Shown here piece by piece: positions 16,609 to 25,697 of a DNA stretch of 64,000 bases (the first letter of the stretch is position 1; each line of letters starts with the position of its first letter). The notes below the pieces were generated by a model that was not told the DNA's origin, did no database searches, and saw nothing but the letters and a program-made list of their open reading frames with translations. The stretch comes from Deinococcus sp. Arct2-2. Lineage in GTDB: Bacteria; Deinococcota; Deinococci; Deinococcales; Deinococcaceae. The position numbers and the translations under genes are program-made. The stretch lies in the NCBI RefSeq assembly GCF_004801315.1, contig NZ_SSNW01000008.1, positions 52,782 through 116,781 of the forward strand, read 5' to 3'.

Positions 16609-18258
16609 ATGAACAGCACCCACCGCACCAAGTTGGCCGCTACCTTCACCCTGACCCTGAGTGCGCTGCTGGTGGGCGCGGCCCTGGCCCAAAATCCCAA
16701 ATCCACCTTCACGGTGGTGCGGGCGACGCAGTGGGGCGCAGCCAACCTCAACCCGTTTACGCCCGGCGATCAGCACCTGTTGCCCACCAACTCGGCCATC
16801 TACGAAACCCTGTTCTACGTCAACTCGCTGAACGGCAAGGTGACGCCTGTGCTGGGCACCAAATATGCGTGGAGCAAAGACAGCAAGACCCTGACCGTGA
16901 CCACCCGTAGCGGCGTCAAATGGACGGACGGGCAAGCCTTCAGCGCCAACGACGCCGCGTTTACCTTCAATTACCTCAAGCAGTATCCGGCGCTCGATAC
17001 GTCCGGCATCTGGAAAAGCGGCCTGACAGCAGTGAAGGCCAGCAATGCCACCACGCTCGTCTTCAGTTTCAGCGCCCCCAACACGCCCGTGTTCCAGTAC
17101 CTCGCCAATACGCCGATGGTGCCGCAACACCTCTGGAAAGACGTGAAAGACCCGGCCACCTTTACCAATACCAAGCCCGTCGCAACGGGGCCGTTCGTCT
17201 TCGAGAGCGCCAGCCAGCAGGCCATCCGGGTGCTGAAAAACACCAACTACTGGATGCCCAATCAGCCGTATGTGGACGCGGTGGTGTGGGTGTCCACCAG
17301 CAGCAACGACGCGGGCCTCCTGAAGCTGCTCAGCGGCGACGTGGACTACGGCTACATCGGCATTTCCGACCCCAAAAACTACGCTTCCAAGGGGCCCAAC
17401 AACACCTATTGGTGGCCCACCAACAACATCAATTTCTTGTATTTCAACACGGTCAAGGCCCCGTTTAACGATGCAGGCTTCCGCAAGGCCGTCGCGCAGG
17501 CCATCAATACCAAGGATGTGGCCCTCAAAGCTTACGCGGGCGCGGTGCCTGCGGCCAGCCCCAGCTCTATTTTCCCCACCCAGCAGGCCGAATGGCTGCC
17601 CGCCAGCGCCAAAACGAGTATGCCCGCCTTCAATGCCGCCGCTGCCGACGCCGCGCTGACTGCCGCCGGATACAAAAAGAACGCTCAGGGCGTGCGCCTC
17701 GGCAAAGACGGCAAGGCGCTGCCCACCTACAAAATCCTCGTCGGCGCGGGCTGGACAGACTTCATTACGATGGCGCAGGTCGTGGGCGACAACCTGAAAA
17801 AAGTGGGCATCAATACCAGCATCGATCAGCAGGCGTGGGGCAGCTATTCGGGCGGCCTGCAAAGCGGCAGTTACGACATGGGCATCAGCTGGGGCTGGGG
17901 CAACGGCTCGAGCCCGTACTACACCTTCAACGCGGCGTTCAACCCAGAATTTAGCGCCGCAGTGGGCAAAACTGCTCCCAGCAACTTGTCACGCTACACC
18001 AATCCGGCCATCACCAAAGCCCTTAAAGACTTCAGCATGACCAGCGATAAGGCCGCCCAGAAAAAGGCCATGACCACCATCGTCAGCACGGTGCTGAAGG
18101 ATATGCCGTGGGTCCCATTGACGGACCGCACGCAGTTTTCCCTGTACAACACCAGCCGCTTCACGGGCTTTCCCAGCGCCGCCAACCCCTACAACGACGC
18201 CTCGCCCGACGACCAACCCGGCGCACGCCTGATGTACCTGAATGTGAAACCGAAGTAG
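16609..18258 (+). CDS. Family-5 extracellular solute-binding protein
   Basis: 549 residues with a signal peptide (basic N-terminus, then LTLSALLVGAALA before QNPKS). The mature part has the SBP family-5 features: an N-terminal LNPFTPGDQH, LTVTTRSGVKWTDGQAFSAN, and TGPFVFESAS. Such proteins bind oligopeptides or oligosaccharides for Dpp/Opp-type importers. The neighbours (GH3, GH4, NagB, LacI) favour an oligosaccharide. GGAGGAAG precedes the ATG. No lipobox cysteine is visible, so it is probably released into the periplasm. Confidence 0.92.
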   Translation: MNSTHRTKLAATFTLTLSALLVGAALAQNPKSTFTVVRATQWGAANLNPFTPGDQHLLPTNSAIYETLFYVNSLNGKVTPVLGTKYAWSKDSKTLTVTTRSGVKWTDGQAFSANDAAFTFNYLKQYPALDTSGIWKSGLTAVKASNATTLVFSFSAPNTPVFQYLANTPMVPQHLWKDVKDPATFTNTKPVATGPFVFESASQQAIRVLKNTNYWMPNQPYVDAVVWVSTSSNDAGLLKLLSGDVDYGYIGISDPKNYASKGPNNTYWWPTNNINFLYFNTVKAPFNDAGFRKAVAQAINTKDVALKAYAGAVPAASPSSIFPTQQAEWLPASAKTSMPAFNAAAADAALTAAGYKKNAQGVRLGKDGKALPTYKILVGAGWTDFITMAQVVGDNLKKVGINTSIDQQAWGSYSGGLQSGSYDMGISWGWGNGSSPYYTFNAAFNPEFSAAVGKTAPSNLSRYTNPAITKALKDFSMTSDKAAQKKAMTTIVSTVLKDMPWVPLTDRTQFSLYNTSRFTGFPSAANPYNDASPDDQPGARLMYLNVKPK

Positions 18259-18291
18259 GAGGGTTGACGGCGTAGGTCAATCGCGGATGCT

Positions 18292-18419
18292 CACTCACCC
18301 CCTGTCCTGCGGAGCTTGGCAAGTCAAGGGGGAGGAGTGAACAACCCAGAGCTGCAACTTTACTTTTGCCTTTCCAGCCCCTCTTGAGGGGGCCGTTGCA
18401 AAGCAAGTGGGGGTGAGTG
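18292..18419. repeat. Palindromic intergenic repeat (type B)
   Basis: CACTCACCCCC at 18292-18302 is matched perfectly by GGGGGTGAGTG at 18409-18419, enclosing about 106 bases with further C-rich/G-rich pairs. The right edge continues GAGCAAAGCGATTGCTC, itself a small hairpin. A related tail (GAGCAACGCGATTGCC) occurs at about 37289, also just ahead of a gene start. Confidence 0.6.
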
Positions 18420-18477
18420 AGCAAAGCGATTGCTCTTCACCCCTTCCCCCTCTTCCAGTTTCACAAAGGCGGTGAAC

Positions 18478-19464
18478 GTGCCGTATCTGCTTAGAAAACT
18501 GGTCATTCTGGTGTTTACGCTGTGGATGGCCGCCACCCTGAATTTTGTGTTGCCGCGCCTTGTGCCCGGCGATCCGGTCAGCGTGATGCTCGCCAAATAT
18601 CAGGGCCGCCTTGATCCGAGCGCTGTAGACGCCCTGAAAATCGCGTATGGCCTGAACGACCTCGGCAGCCCGGTGGCGCAGTATTTCACCTATTTGGGCC
18701 AAATCCTGCGCGGCGATTTCGGGCGCTCTATCAGCCTGTTTCCCACGCCTGTATCCGACGTGATCGGGCAGGCACTGCCCTATACGCTGGGCTTGGTGGG
18801 CATTACCACCGTTTTGTCGTTCCTTATCGGCAGTGCGCTGGGTGTGTATAGCGGCTGGCGGCGCGGGCATCCAGTGGCCGACGCGCTAACCCCCATTGCC
18901 CTCTTTCTGAATTCCATGCCGTACTTTTGGTTCGCGCTGCTGATGCTCTACATGTTTGCCTTCAAGTTGCGCTGGTTTCCGCTGGGCGGCGCACTCGACC
19001 CGTTTCCGGGGCCAGCCTTCAGCTCGGGCTGGTGGTCGTCGCTGCTGCGCCATTCCATGCTTCCGGTGTTTACCATCCTCATTACCTCAGTAGGCGGGTG
19101 GCTGCTGACCATGAGAAACAACGTGGTCAGCGTGACCAGCGAGGATTACCTGGCGTTTGCCCGCGCCAAAGGCCTGCCAGAGCGCCGAATCTTGTCGCGC
19201 TACGTGCTGAGAAATGCCCTGCTGCCCAGCTTCACTTCGTTTGGCATGGCGCTGGGTTTTGTGGTGGGCGGCAGCATCCTGACCGAAATCGTATTCAGTT
19301 ATCCGGGGCTGGGCTTTTACCTGTATCAGGCGGTGGTGGGGCTGGATTATCCGCTGATGCAGGCGCTGTTTTTCATCATCGCGCTGACCGTGCTGGCGGC
19401 CAATTTTGCCGTAGACCTCCTGAATGTCATCCTGGATCCGCGCATCCGTGAGGGCCGGGCATGA
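18478..19464 (+). CDS. ABC transporter permease, DppB type
   Basis: 328 residues from the GTG at 18478 (AAGGCGG upstream); GTG at 18472 and ATG at 18430 are in frame, but the latter lies at the edge of the repeat. The first helix LLRKLVILVFTLWMAATLNF is followed by the GDPV motif (VPGDPVSVMLAK) of DppB/OppB permeases, then six transmembrane spans. The cytoplasmic EAA loop reads DYLAFARAKGLPERRILSRY. It forms the channel with the permease part of the next gene, which it overlaps by 4 bases (ATGA). Confidence 0.9.
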   Translation: MPYLLRKLVILVFTLWMAATLNFVLPRLVPGDPVSVMLAKYQGRLDPSAVDALKIAYGLNDLGSPVAQYFTYLGQILRGDFGRSISLFPTPVSDVIGQALPYTLGLVGITTVLSFLIGSALGVYSGWRRGHPVADALTPIALFLNSMPYFWFALLMLYMFAFKLRWFPLGGALDPFPGPAFSSGWWSSLLRHSMLPVFTILITSVGGWLLTMRNNVVSVTSEDYLAFARAKGLPERRILSRYVLRNALLPSFTSFGMALGFVVGGSILTEIVFSYPGLGFYLYQAVVGLDYPLMQALFFIIALTVLAANFAVDLLNVILDPRIREGRA

Positions 19465-21422
19465 ACGGGCTGCGAATCTTGCTGCGGCAGCCGCGCAGTC
19501 TGGTGGGCGCGGGTATCCTCTTGGTCTTGCTGCTGATGGGCCTCCTCGCCCCGGTTCTCACGCCGTACAATCCCACCTCGCTGGAATTCAGCGCCTACAT
19601 GCCTTTTTCGGCCCAGCACCCGTTGGGCACCACTGCCATCGGGCAAGATATTTTTTCTCAGTTGCTGTACGGCGCACGCCTGACCCTCTTGGTGGGCGCG
19701 GTGGCCGGACTGATCGCCACCCTTCTCAGCGTCGCGCTGGGCCTCACCGCCGCGTATGTGGGGGGCTGGGTCGATGAAGCCATCAACGCCCTGATCAACG
19801 TGTTTTTGGTGTTGCCGGGGCTGCCACTCGTGATTATCGCGGCGGCCTTCCTGCGCGGCGGCGGCGTGTGGCCGGTCATTTTGGTCATCAGCCTGACTGG
19901 GTGGGCGTGGGGCGCACGGGTGCTGCGGGCACAGGCGATGGCCCTGCGCGAGCGCGACTTCGTGCAGGCGGCGGTGGCGTCGGGCGAGGGGCCGGGCCGC
20001 ATTATTTTCATGGAAATCCTGCCCAACATGACCAGCCTCATTGCCGCCAATTTTTTCGGCGCGGCTCTGTATGCGGTGCTCAGCGAAGCGGGCCTGTCGT
20101 TTATCGGCGTGGGCGACGTGTCGCTGGTCACTTGGGGCACCATGCTGTACTGGGCGCAGGCCAAAGGCGCACTCCTTCAGGGTGCGTGGTGGTGGGTGGC
20201 CATGCCGGGGCTGGGGATTGCGCTGTTGGGCACGTCGTTCGCCCTCCTCAACTTCGCCATAGATCAACTCGGGAACCCGCGCCTCGGCTGGGGCAGCGTC
20301 AAGTCTTTCCGCCGCACACTGCCTCCTGCACCCGCGCCCAACCCGAACGCGCTGCTGGCTGTGCGTGATCTGGACGTGGGTTACGTGACGCCGCAAGGCA
20401 CGGTGCGGGCCGTGCGGAAGGTCAGTTTGGACGTGGCCCCCGGTGAATTTGTGGGGCTGGCGGGCGAATCGGGCTGCGGCAAAAGCACGCTGGCCTTTGC
20501 CGCCACGCGCCTGCTGAACCCCCCCGGCGAGGTACTGGGCGGCTCGGTCACGCTGGCCGGACAAGACCTGTTGGCGCTGGCCCCCGAAGCCCTGCGGCAA
20601 GTGCGCTGGAAGGAATTCAGCGTGGTGTTTCAGGCGTCTATGAATGTGCTGAACCCGGTGCTAAAAATTCGGGAACAGGTGTACGACGCGATGCAGGCGC
20701 ACGGCATCACCGATCCCGCCAAGTTGGATGCCCGCGCCCGCGAATTGTTCTCGATGGTGGGCATCCAAACAAGGTACTTGGACAGCTACCCGCACCAACT
20801 GTCGGGCGGCATGAAGCAGCGCGTGGTCATTGCGATTGCGCTGGCGCTGGAACCCAAATTGATCGTGATGGACGAGCCGACCACGGCGCTGGACGTGGTG
20901 GTGCAGCGTCAAATCCTGCAAGAAATCGCGGAGGTGCGCCGCCGCCTCAAGATCAGCATCGTGTTCATTACGCACGACCTCTCCTTGCTAGTGGAAATGA
21001 GTGACCGCGTGGCGATCATGTATGCCGGAGAACTGGTGGAACAGGCCCCGGCACACGAACTGTACGCCCATCCCGCTCACCCCTACACCCAGCAACTGAT
21101 GAAGGCGTTTCCGCCGATGACTGGCCCCCGCGAGCGGCGCAGCGGCATTCCGGGCCGCCCACCCTCGCTCAGCGAAACGCTGCCGGGATGTCCGTTTTTT
21201 GAACGCTGCGCCGTGAGAATGCCCGGCATCTGTGACGTGAAACCGCTGGAAACCTTCCGCATTGCTGAGGCGCATACGGTGGCCTGCTTCCTTTACGATC
21301 CGGCAGTTTCGCCCGCCACCAAAGAACTCGCGCTCAGTCACGCGCCGAATTCGGTTATTGCACAGCCACTCGTTTCGCAGGAGGTGCGCCTTGAGCCAGT
21401 CCCAAACCCCGCTCTCCACTAA
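19461..21422 (+). CDS. Fused ABC permease (DppC type) and ATPase (DppD type)
   Basis: 653 residues. Residues 1 to about 285 are a DppC-like permease: HPLGTTAIGQDIFSQLLYGA and EAA loop ALRERDFVQAAVASGEGPGR. A proline-rich joint (PPAPAPNPN) links it to a complete ATPase: Walker A GESGCGKST near 335, signature LSGGMKQRV, Walker B LIVMDEPTTALD, H-loop FITHD, and the oligopeptide-family C-terminus with CPFFERCAVRMPGIC. These functions are usually two genes. No stop codon or frameshift separates them. It couples transport and ATP hydrolysis together with the gene at 21391. Confidence 0.92.
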   Translation: MNGLRILLRQPRSLVGAGILLVLLLMGLLAPVLTPYNPTSLEFSAYMPFSAQHPLGTTAIGQDIFSQLLYGARLTLLVGAVAGLIATLLSVALGLTAAYVGGWVDEAINALINVFLVLPGLPLVIIAAAFLRGGGVWPVILVISLTGWAWGARVLRAQAMALRERDFVQAAVASGEGPGRIIFMEILPNMTSLIAANFFGAALYAVLSEAGLSFIGVGDVSLVTWGTMLYWAQAKGALLQGAWWWVAMPGLGIALLGTSFALLNFAIDQLGNPRLGWGSVKSFRRTLPPAPAPNPNALLAVRDLDVGYVTPQGTVRAVRKVSLDVAPGEFVGLAGESGCGKSTLAFAATRLLNPPGEVLGGSVTLAGQDLLALAPEALRQVRWKEFSVVFQASMNVLNPVLKIREQVYDAMQAHGITDPAKLDARARELFSMVGIQTRYLDSYPHQLSGGMKQRVVIAIALALEPKLIVMDEPTTALDVVVQRQILQEIAEVRRRLKISIVFITHDLSLLVEMSDRVAIMYAGELVEQAPAHELYAHPAHPYTQQLMKAFPPMTGPRERRSGIPGRPPSLSETLPGCPFFERCAVRMPGICDVKPLETFRIAEAHTVACFLYDPAVSPATKELALSHAPNSVIAQPLVSQEVRLEPVPNPALH

Positions 21423-22452
21423 CTTTCCAGCGTCCGCGCCAGCAAGCGGACCAAACACGCTGGACATCGTCAATCTCCGCAAAGTCTTTGGGGGGCGCGG
21501 CAAATCGGGCGGCGTGGTGGCCGTCAACGACGTGAGTTTCAGTATCCGGCGCGGCGAAGTGCTGGGCTTGGTGGGCGAATCGGGCAGCGGCAAAAGCACC
21601 ATCGCCCGCCTGATTGCCCGACTTCATCAGCCCACATCCGGCGAAATCCGACTGAATGGGGAAGTGGTGCCGCACAAGTTGGGCGGGCAAGGGCTCAGGC
21701 AGCTTCGGCGGCGCGTCCAGATGATTTTTCAAGACCCGTATGCCAGCCTGAATCCGCTGCATCCGGTGCGCTATACGTTGGCGCGGCCCCTGAAGATTCA
21801 CCGGCTGGCACGCGGCAATACCGACCCACAGGTCACGGCCCTGCTGGAAAGGGTGGGCCTGACTCCGGCCCTGACCTACGCCGCCAAACGCCCCTTCGAA
21901 CTGTCGGGCGGGCAGCGGCAACGGGTGGGCATCGCCCGCGCCCTCGCCGCGCAGCCTGAATTAATTTTGGCCGACGAACCGACCAGCGCCCTTGACGTCT
22001 CTATTCGGCTGGACGTCATGAACCTGATGCTGGATTTGAAAGATCAGGAAGGCCTGAGCATGCTGTTTATTACGCACGATTTGGCCGGAGCACGCTACAT
22101 GAGTGACCGCGTGGCTGTGCTGTACGCCGGAACGCTGGTGGAAATCGGCCCCGCCGTGCAGGTCATCGACCAGCCACAGCACCCGTACACCCAACTGCTG
22201 AAAAGTGCCGCCCCCAAACCCGACGCGGGCCTCACCCCCGATCACATCGAAGCGCGGGGCGAAGTGCCCGACCTGAGTACCTTGCCACCCGGTTGCCCCT
22301 TTGAGCCGCGTTGTCCGTATGCCATGCCGGAATGCAAAAACGGCCTGCCCAAGCTGTACGACGTGGGCGAGGAGCATCAGGCGCGGTGCTTGCTGCACGA
22401 CCCGGCCATCAAAGCGCAGCGGGCGGGCGCGGTGGCGGGGTATGCGTTGTAG
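21391..22452 (+). CDS. ABC transporter ATP-binding protein, DppF type
   Basis: 353 residues from the TTG at 21391, chosen because AGGAGG lies 6 bases upstream; it overlaps the fused gene by 32 bases. Walker A GESGSGKST, signature LSGGQRQRV, Walker B LILADEPTSALD and FITHD are all present. The C-terminal CPFEPRCPYAMPEC cysteine cluster is typical of the oligopeptide/oligosaccharide subgroup. It pairs with the ATPase half of the preceding fusion to form the heterodimeric motor. Confidence 0.92.
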   Translation: MSQSQTPLSTNFPASAPASGPNTLDIVNLRKVFGGRGKSGGVVAVNDVSFSIRRGEVLGLVGESGSGKSTIARLIARLHQPTSGEIRLNGEVVPHKLGGQGLRQLRRRVQMIFQDPYASLNPLHPVRYTLARPLKIHRLARGNTDPQVTALLERVGLTPALTYAAKRPFELSGGQRQRVGIARALAAQPELILADEPTSALDVSIRLDVMNLMLDLKDQEGLSMLFITHDLAGARYMSDRVAVLYAGTLVEIGPAVQVIDQPQHPYTQLLKSAAPKPDAGLTPDHIEARGEVPDLSTLPPGCPFEPRCPYAMPECKNGLPKLYDVGEEHQARCLLHDPAIKAQRAGAVAGYAL

Positions 22453-22609
22453 AAGAACAACCTCCCGGCTGCTAGCGCAACGGCCCCCCTTAAGAGGGGC
22501 TGGAAAAGATCAAAGAAAAACTGCTCCCCTTGCTTAGTCCCTTCGACCCTAGACCCTTAGACCACGCCCCCTCAGACCGCCCCTTCCCCCAACCCCAAAG
22601 GAACCACCT

Positions 22610-23908
22610 ATGGCCAGCGTCAAAATTGCCTACATCGGCGGCGGCAGCACCCGCGCTCCCGGCACCGTCGCTTCGTTTATTCGGCAGGCCCAGAATTTTG
22701 CGGGCTGTGAAATTGCTCTGCATGACCTGAATCCAGAACGCCTCGAACTCGTGCGCCGCCTGTCGGTGAAGATGGCCGAGGCGGAAGGCGCTGAGATAAA
22801 AATTACGGCCACCACCGACCGCAAGTCCGCCCTAAGCGACTGCGCAGGAGTGCTGTCCAGCTACCGTCCGGGCGGCTTCGAGGCCCGTTACCAAGACGAA
22901 CGCATTCCCCTGAAACACGGCGCGATCGGGCAAGAGACGCAGGGCGCGGGCGGGTTTTTTATGGCGCTGCGGGCCATCGCGGTGGCGCGTGAGTTGGTGC
23001 AGGACATGGAACAGGTCTGCCCTGACGCCACGCTGTTCAACTACACCAACCCGGTCAATATCGTGGCTCAGGCGGTGGCCGACCATTCGCCCATTCGGGT
23101 GGTGTCGTTGTGCGAAGGCCCGATTGTCTTTCCCGGCGAAATTGCCGAACTGGTGGGCCTTGACCCGGCCAAAGTGCGGGCGGTGATGCTGGGCCTGAAC
23201 CATGCCTGCTGGAGCGCCCAAACCCCAGACGGCGGGGCGCAGTATGACGGCCAGCCGATGCTGCCGCTGCTGGCCCACAAGCTGGAAGAAGGCATTGCCG
23301 ACGACTGGACGCGGCGCTGGGTGCAGTTGGCCGTGACCATGAACAGCCTGCCCGCCTCCTATATGAAGTACTACTACTTTGAAGACGAGATGCGCCGGGA
23401 GTTGCAGGCCAAGCCCACCACCCGCGCACAGGATATTTTGGCCGATGTGCCGAGCTACTGGCAGCATTACTTTGAACAAGCTTCGGCCCCACGCCCCACG
23501 CTGGAACCGTCGCTGTCTCGCGGCGGGATTTTTGAACTGGAAGTGGCCGTAGACGTGATGGACGCCGTGTTCAACGACAAAAATGAGGTGTGGCCCACCA
23601 ACGTGGTCAACGGCGGGGCCATTCAGGATTTCCCTGATGAGCGCGTGGTGGAAGTGCCGTGCATGGTGAACCTTCAGGGCGTGCGGCCCATTGCGGGCTA
23701 CCGCGTGCCGCCGCCGGTGCGTGGGTTACTCGGGGCGCTGGGCGAATATCAACAACTGGCCGCCGACGCCGCATGGGACGGCACTAAGCAGCAGGCCATT
23801 CAAGCCCTGACCAGCAATCCGTTGGTTCGCACATTGCCGCTGGCGCAGGACTTGTACGACGAATTGGCCCAGGCCCACCGTGCCCACCTGCCGGAGCGGT
23901 TGTGGTAG
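22610..23908 (+). CDS. Glycoside hydrolase family 4 (6-phospho-beta-glucosidase type)
   Basis: 432 residues with AAAGGAA ahead of the ATG. GH4 enzymes use NAD and a metal ion. Here VKIAYIGGGSTRAPG is the NAD-binding start, NYTNPVNIV and GLNHACWS are family motifs, and LCEGPIVFPGEIAEL stands where many members have CNxP, so it belongs to a divergent subgroup. Because GH4 enzymes of this type act on phosphorylated disaccharides while the importer is an ABC system, the kinase at 24632 may phosphorylate the incoming sugar. It overlaps NagB by 7 bases. Confidence 0.87.
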   Translation: MASVKIAYIGGGSTRAPGTVASFIRQAQNFAGCEIALHDLNPERLELVRRLSVKMAEAEGAEIKITATTDRKSALSDCAGVLSSYRPGGFEARYQDERIPLKHGAIGQETQGAGGFFMALRAIAVARELVQDMEQVCPDATLFNYTNPVNIVAQAVADHSPIRVVSLCEGPIVFPGEIAELVGLDPAKVRAVMLGLNHACWSAQTPDGGAQYDGQPMLPLLAHKLEEGIADDWTRRWVQLAVTMNSLPASYMKYYYFEDEMRRELQAKPTTRAQDILADVPSYWQHYFEQASAPRPTLEPSLSRGGIFELEVAVDVMDAVFNDKNEVWPTNVVNGGAIQDFPDERVVEVPCMVNLQGVRPIAGYRVPPPVRGLLGALGEYQQLAADAAWDGTKQQAIQALTSNPLVRTLPLAQDLYDELAQAHRAHLPERLW

Positions 23909-24621
23909 TGGAGTCGGTGGGAAACCTGCCAGCGGGCGTGACGCTGAAGATCGAGGCCGACGCGCAGGCCCTCGCCCACGCTGCCGCCGACCTGATTTGT
24001 GCGGCGGTGCAGCAAAAGCCTGATCTCAGCATCTTGGTGGCGACGGGCAATACGCCCATGCCCACTTATGCGGAGTTGGCGCGGCGGGCGGCGGCAGGTC
24101 AGGCCGATTTTAGCCGCGTCACCGCCGTTCAACTCGACGAGTATTTGGGCCTCACAGACGATGACCCGCGCAGCTTGTGGGGCTGGATGCAGCGTTCTTT
24201 CGTCGCGCCGTTGGGCATCACGCGCACTATTCGGCTGCATGTGCCGGAGGAGTTTGACCGGGATGTGGCAGCACTGGGCGGCCTTGATCTGGCCCTCTTG
24301 GGTCTTGGCCCCAACGGGCATCTAGGCTTCAACGAACCGCCCAGCCCACCCGAGTCCCCCACCCGCACTGTCACGCTGACGCCGGAAAGTTTGGAAAGCA
24401 ACCGCGTGTACTGGAACGGTCTTGCCGTACCCACCGGGGCCATGACGGCGGGCATGAATCTGATTCTCTCGGCCCGCCAAACGGTGCTGCTGGTGTCGGG
24501 CGCACACAAACGCGGAATACTGCGCTGCACGCTGGAAGGCGATCAGACGCCCAATCTGCCCGCTTCACTGCTGCGCCGCACGGCCCTGACCGTCATCGCA
24601 GATGAGGCGGCGTGGCTGTGA
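23902..24621 (+). CDS. nagB: Glucosamine-6-phosphate deaminase-like protein
   Basis: 239 residues starting with GTG inside the end of the GH4 gene. LVATGNTPMPTYAEL, VQLDEYLGL and LGLGPNGHLGFNEPPS are the NagB signatures. The reaction would be glucosamine-6-phosphate to fructose-6-phosphate plus ammonia in the cytoplasm, feeding glycolysis. A 6-phosphogluconolactonase role is less likely, given the DEYLGL and GHLGFNEP motifs. Its position between the phosphoglycosidase and the kinase suggests that the imported sugar contains glucosamine or N-acetylglucosamine, although no NagA deacetylase is present here. Confidence 0.85.
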   Translation: MVVESVGNLPAGVTLKIEADAQALAHAAADLICAAVQQKPDLSILVATGNTPMPTYAELARRAAAGQADFSRVTAVQLDEYLGLTDDDPRSLWGWMQRSFVAPLGITRTIRLHVPEEFDRDVAALGGLDLALLGLGPNGHLGFNEPPSPPESPTRTVTLTPESLESNRVYWNGLAVPTGAMTAGMNLILSARQTVLLVSGAHKRGILRCTLEGDQTPNLPASLLRRTALTVIADEAAWL

Positions 24622-24631
24622 GGGCTGTGGC

Positions 24632-25642
24632 ATGAATCCACCTGACCTGGTGCTGGGCATTGACGCAGGCAACACCAAAACCATCGCCCTGATTGCCGAT
24701 ACGTCGGGCCGGGTGCGGGGCTGGGGGCGGGCGGGCAGCAGCAACATCTACGTGTCGCATTCCGGTTCGCTGGCTGCCCTAGAAGCCGCTGTGATGCAGG
24801 CCAGCCAGAGTGCCGGGGTGAAGAGTCTGGGAGTGGGCAGCCGAGAGCGTCGGCCCTTTCTGGCGGTCACTCTCAGCGCCGCCGGAGCTGACTGGCCGGA
24901 AGACTTTGAGGTGCTACACGATGAACTGCGCCGCTGGGACTGGGCGGAGCGAGGCGAAGTGGTGAACGACGCGGTGGGGGCGTTGCGGGCCGGATCAATG
25001 GACGGCGTGGGTGTGGCGGTGGTGTGCGGCACCAGTGCGGGCACCGCCGCCCGCGCCGCTGACGGTCACACTTGGCACAGCAGTTATTGGCAAGAGCCGG
25101 AAGGAGCCGAGCAGTTGGCCCAACTTGCCCTGCGTGCCGTGTACCGCGCCGATTTGGGCATCGATCCGCCCACCAGCCTGACCGGGCGGGTGTTGGCGCA
25201 TTTCGGCTGCGCCACCGTAGACGCTTTGCTGCATTCTTTTACAGCCAGAGCGCAGCCGCCGTGTGCCCACTTGGGCCGCTTGGCCCGCGTGCTGCTGGAT
25301 GAGGCCCAAGCGGGCGACCCGGCCAGCCTGCGCCTCGTGCAGCAGCACGGCGCGTCGCTGGGCGACTATGCTTTGGCTGCCGCCCGCAAAGTCGGTCTGA
25401 CCGGGCGTTACCTGCTAACCACATCCGGCGGAGTCATGCGCCACGCCTCGCCCACCTTGCGGGAGGCCTTATTGGCGCAGGTGCGCGAACAGCACCCAGA
25501 AGTCGCGTGGCAACCCAGCCACCATGAACCGGTGTTCGGGGCGCTCCTGCTGGCGCTGGAATTGGCGGGCGTGCCCGTCACCCCGGCCTTGTTTCAGCAA
25601 CTAGAAGACACTTGCCCCGCCGAATCCTTATTTATGACTTGA
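24632..25642 (+). CDS. BadF/BadG-type ATPase, N-acetylglucosamine kinase-like
   Basis: 336 residues from the ATG at 24632. The ASKHA phosphate-binding loop is clear: LVLGIDAGNTKTIALIAD at the N-terminus. VVNDAVGALRAGS and VAVVCGTSAGTAAR follow as the second nucleotide-binding motifs, and TTSGGVMRHASPTL is the C-terminal glycine motif. Members phosphorylate GlcNAc or related sugars, using ATP in the cytoplasm. It follows NagB by 10 bases and ends the catabolic run. It could act on a monosaccharide after GH3 cleavage or on a disaccharide before GH4 cleavage. Confidence 0.85.
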   Translation: MNPPDLVLGIDAGNTKTIALIADTSGRVRGWGRAGSSNIYVSHSGSLAALEAAVMQASQSAGVKSLGVGSRERRPFLAVTLSAAGADWPEDFEVLHDELRRWDWAERGEVVNDAVGALRAGSMDGVGVAVVCGTSAGTAARAADGHTWHSSYWQEPEGAEQLAQLALRAVYRADLGIDPPTSLTGRVLAHFGCATVDALLHSFTARAQPPCAHLGRLARVLLDEAQAGDPASLRLVQQHGASLGDYALAAARKVGLTGRYLLTTSGGVMRHASPTLREALLAQVREQHPEVAWQPSHHEPVFGALLLALELAGVPVTPALFQQLEDTCPAESLFMT

Positions 25643-25697
25643 GGAAAATTCTGATGTTCCCAACCCCTTTCTCTCCTGCCCCTTCAAAGGACGACCC

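Noticed and set aside
16570..17862. 430-codon minus-strand frame opposite the solute-binding protein
   Set aside because: It is an antisense shadow of a well-supported exported protein in high-GC DNA.
19347..20600. 417-codon minus-strand frame opposite the permease-ATPase
   Set aside because: Rich in Gln, His and Arg as expected for antisense translation; no domain.
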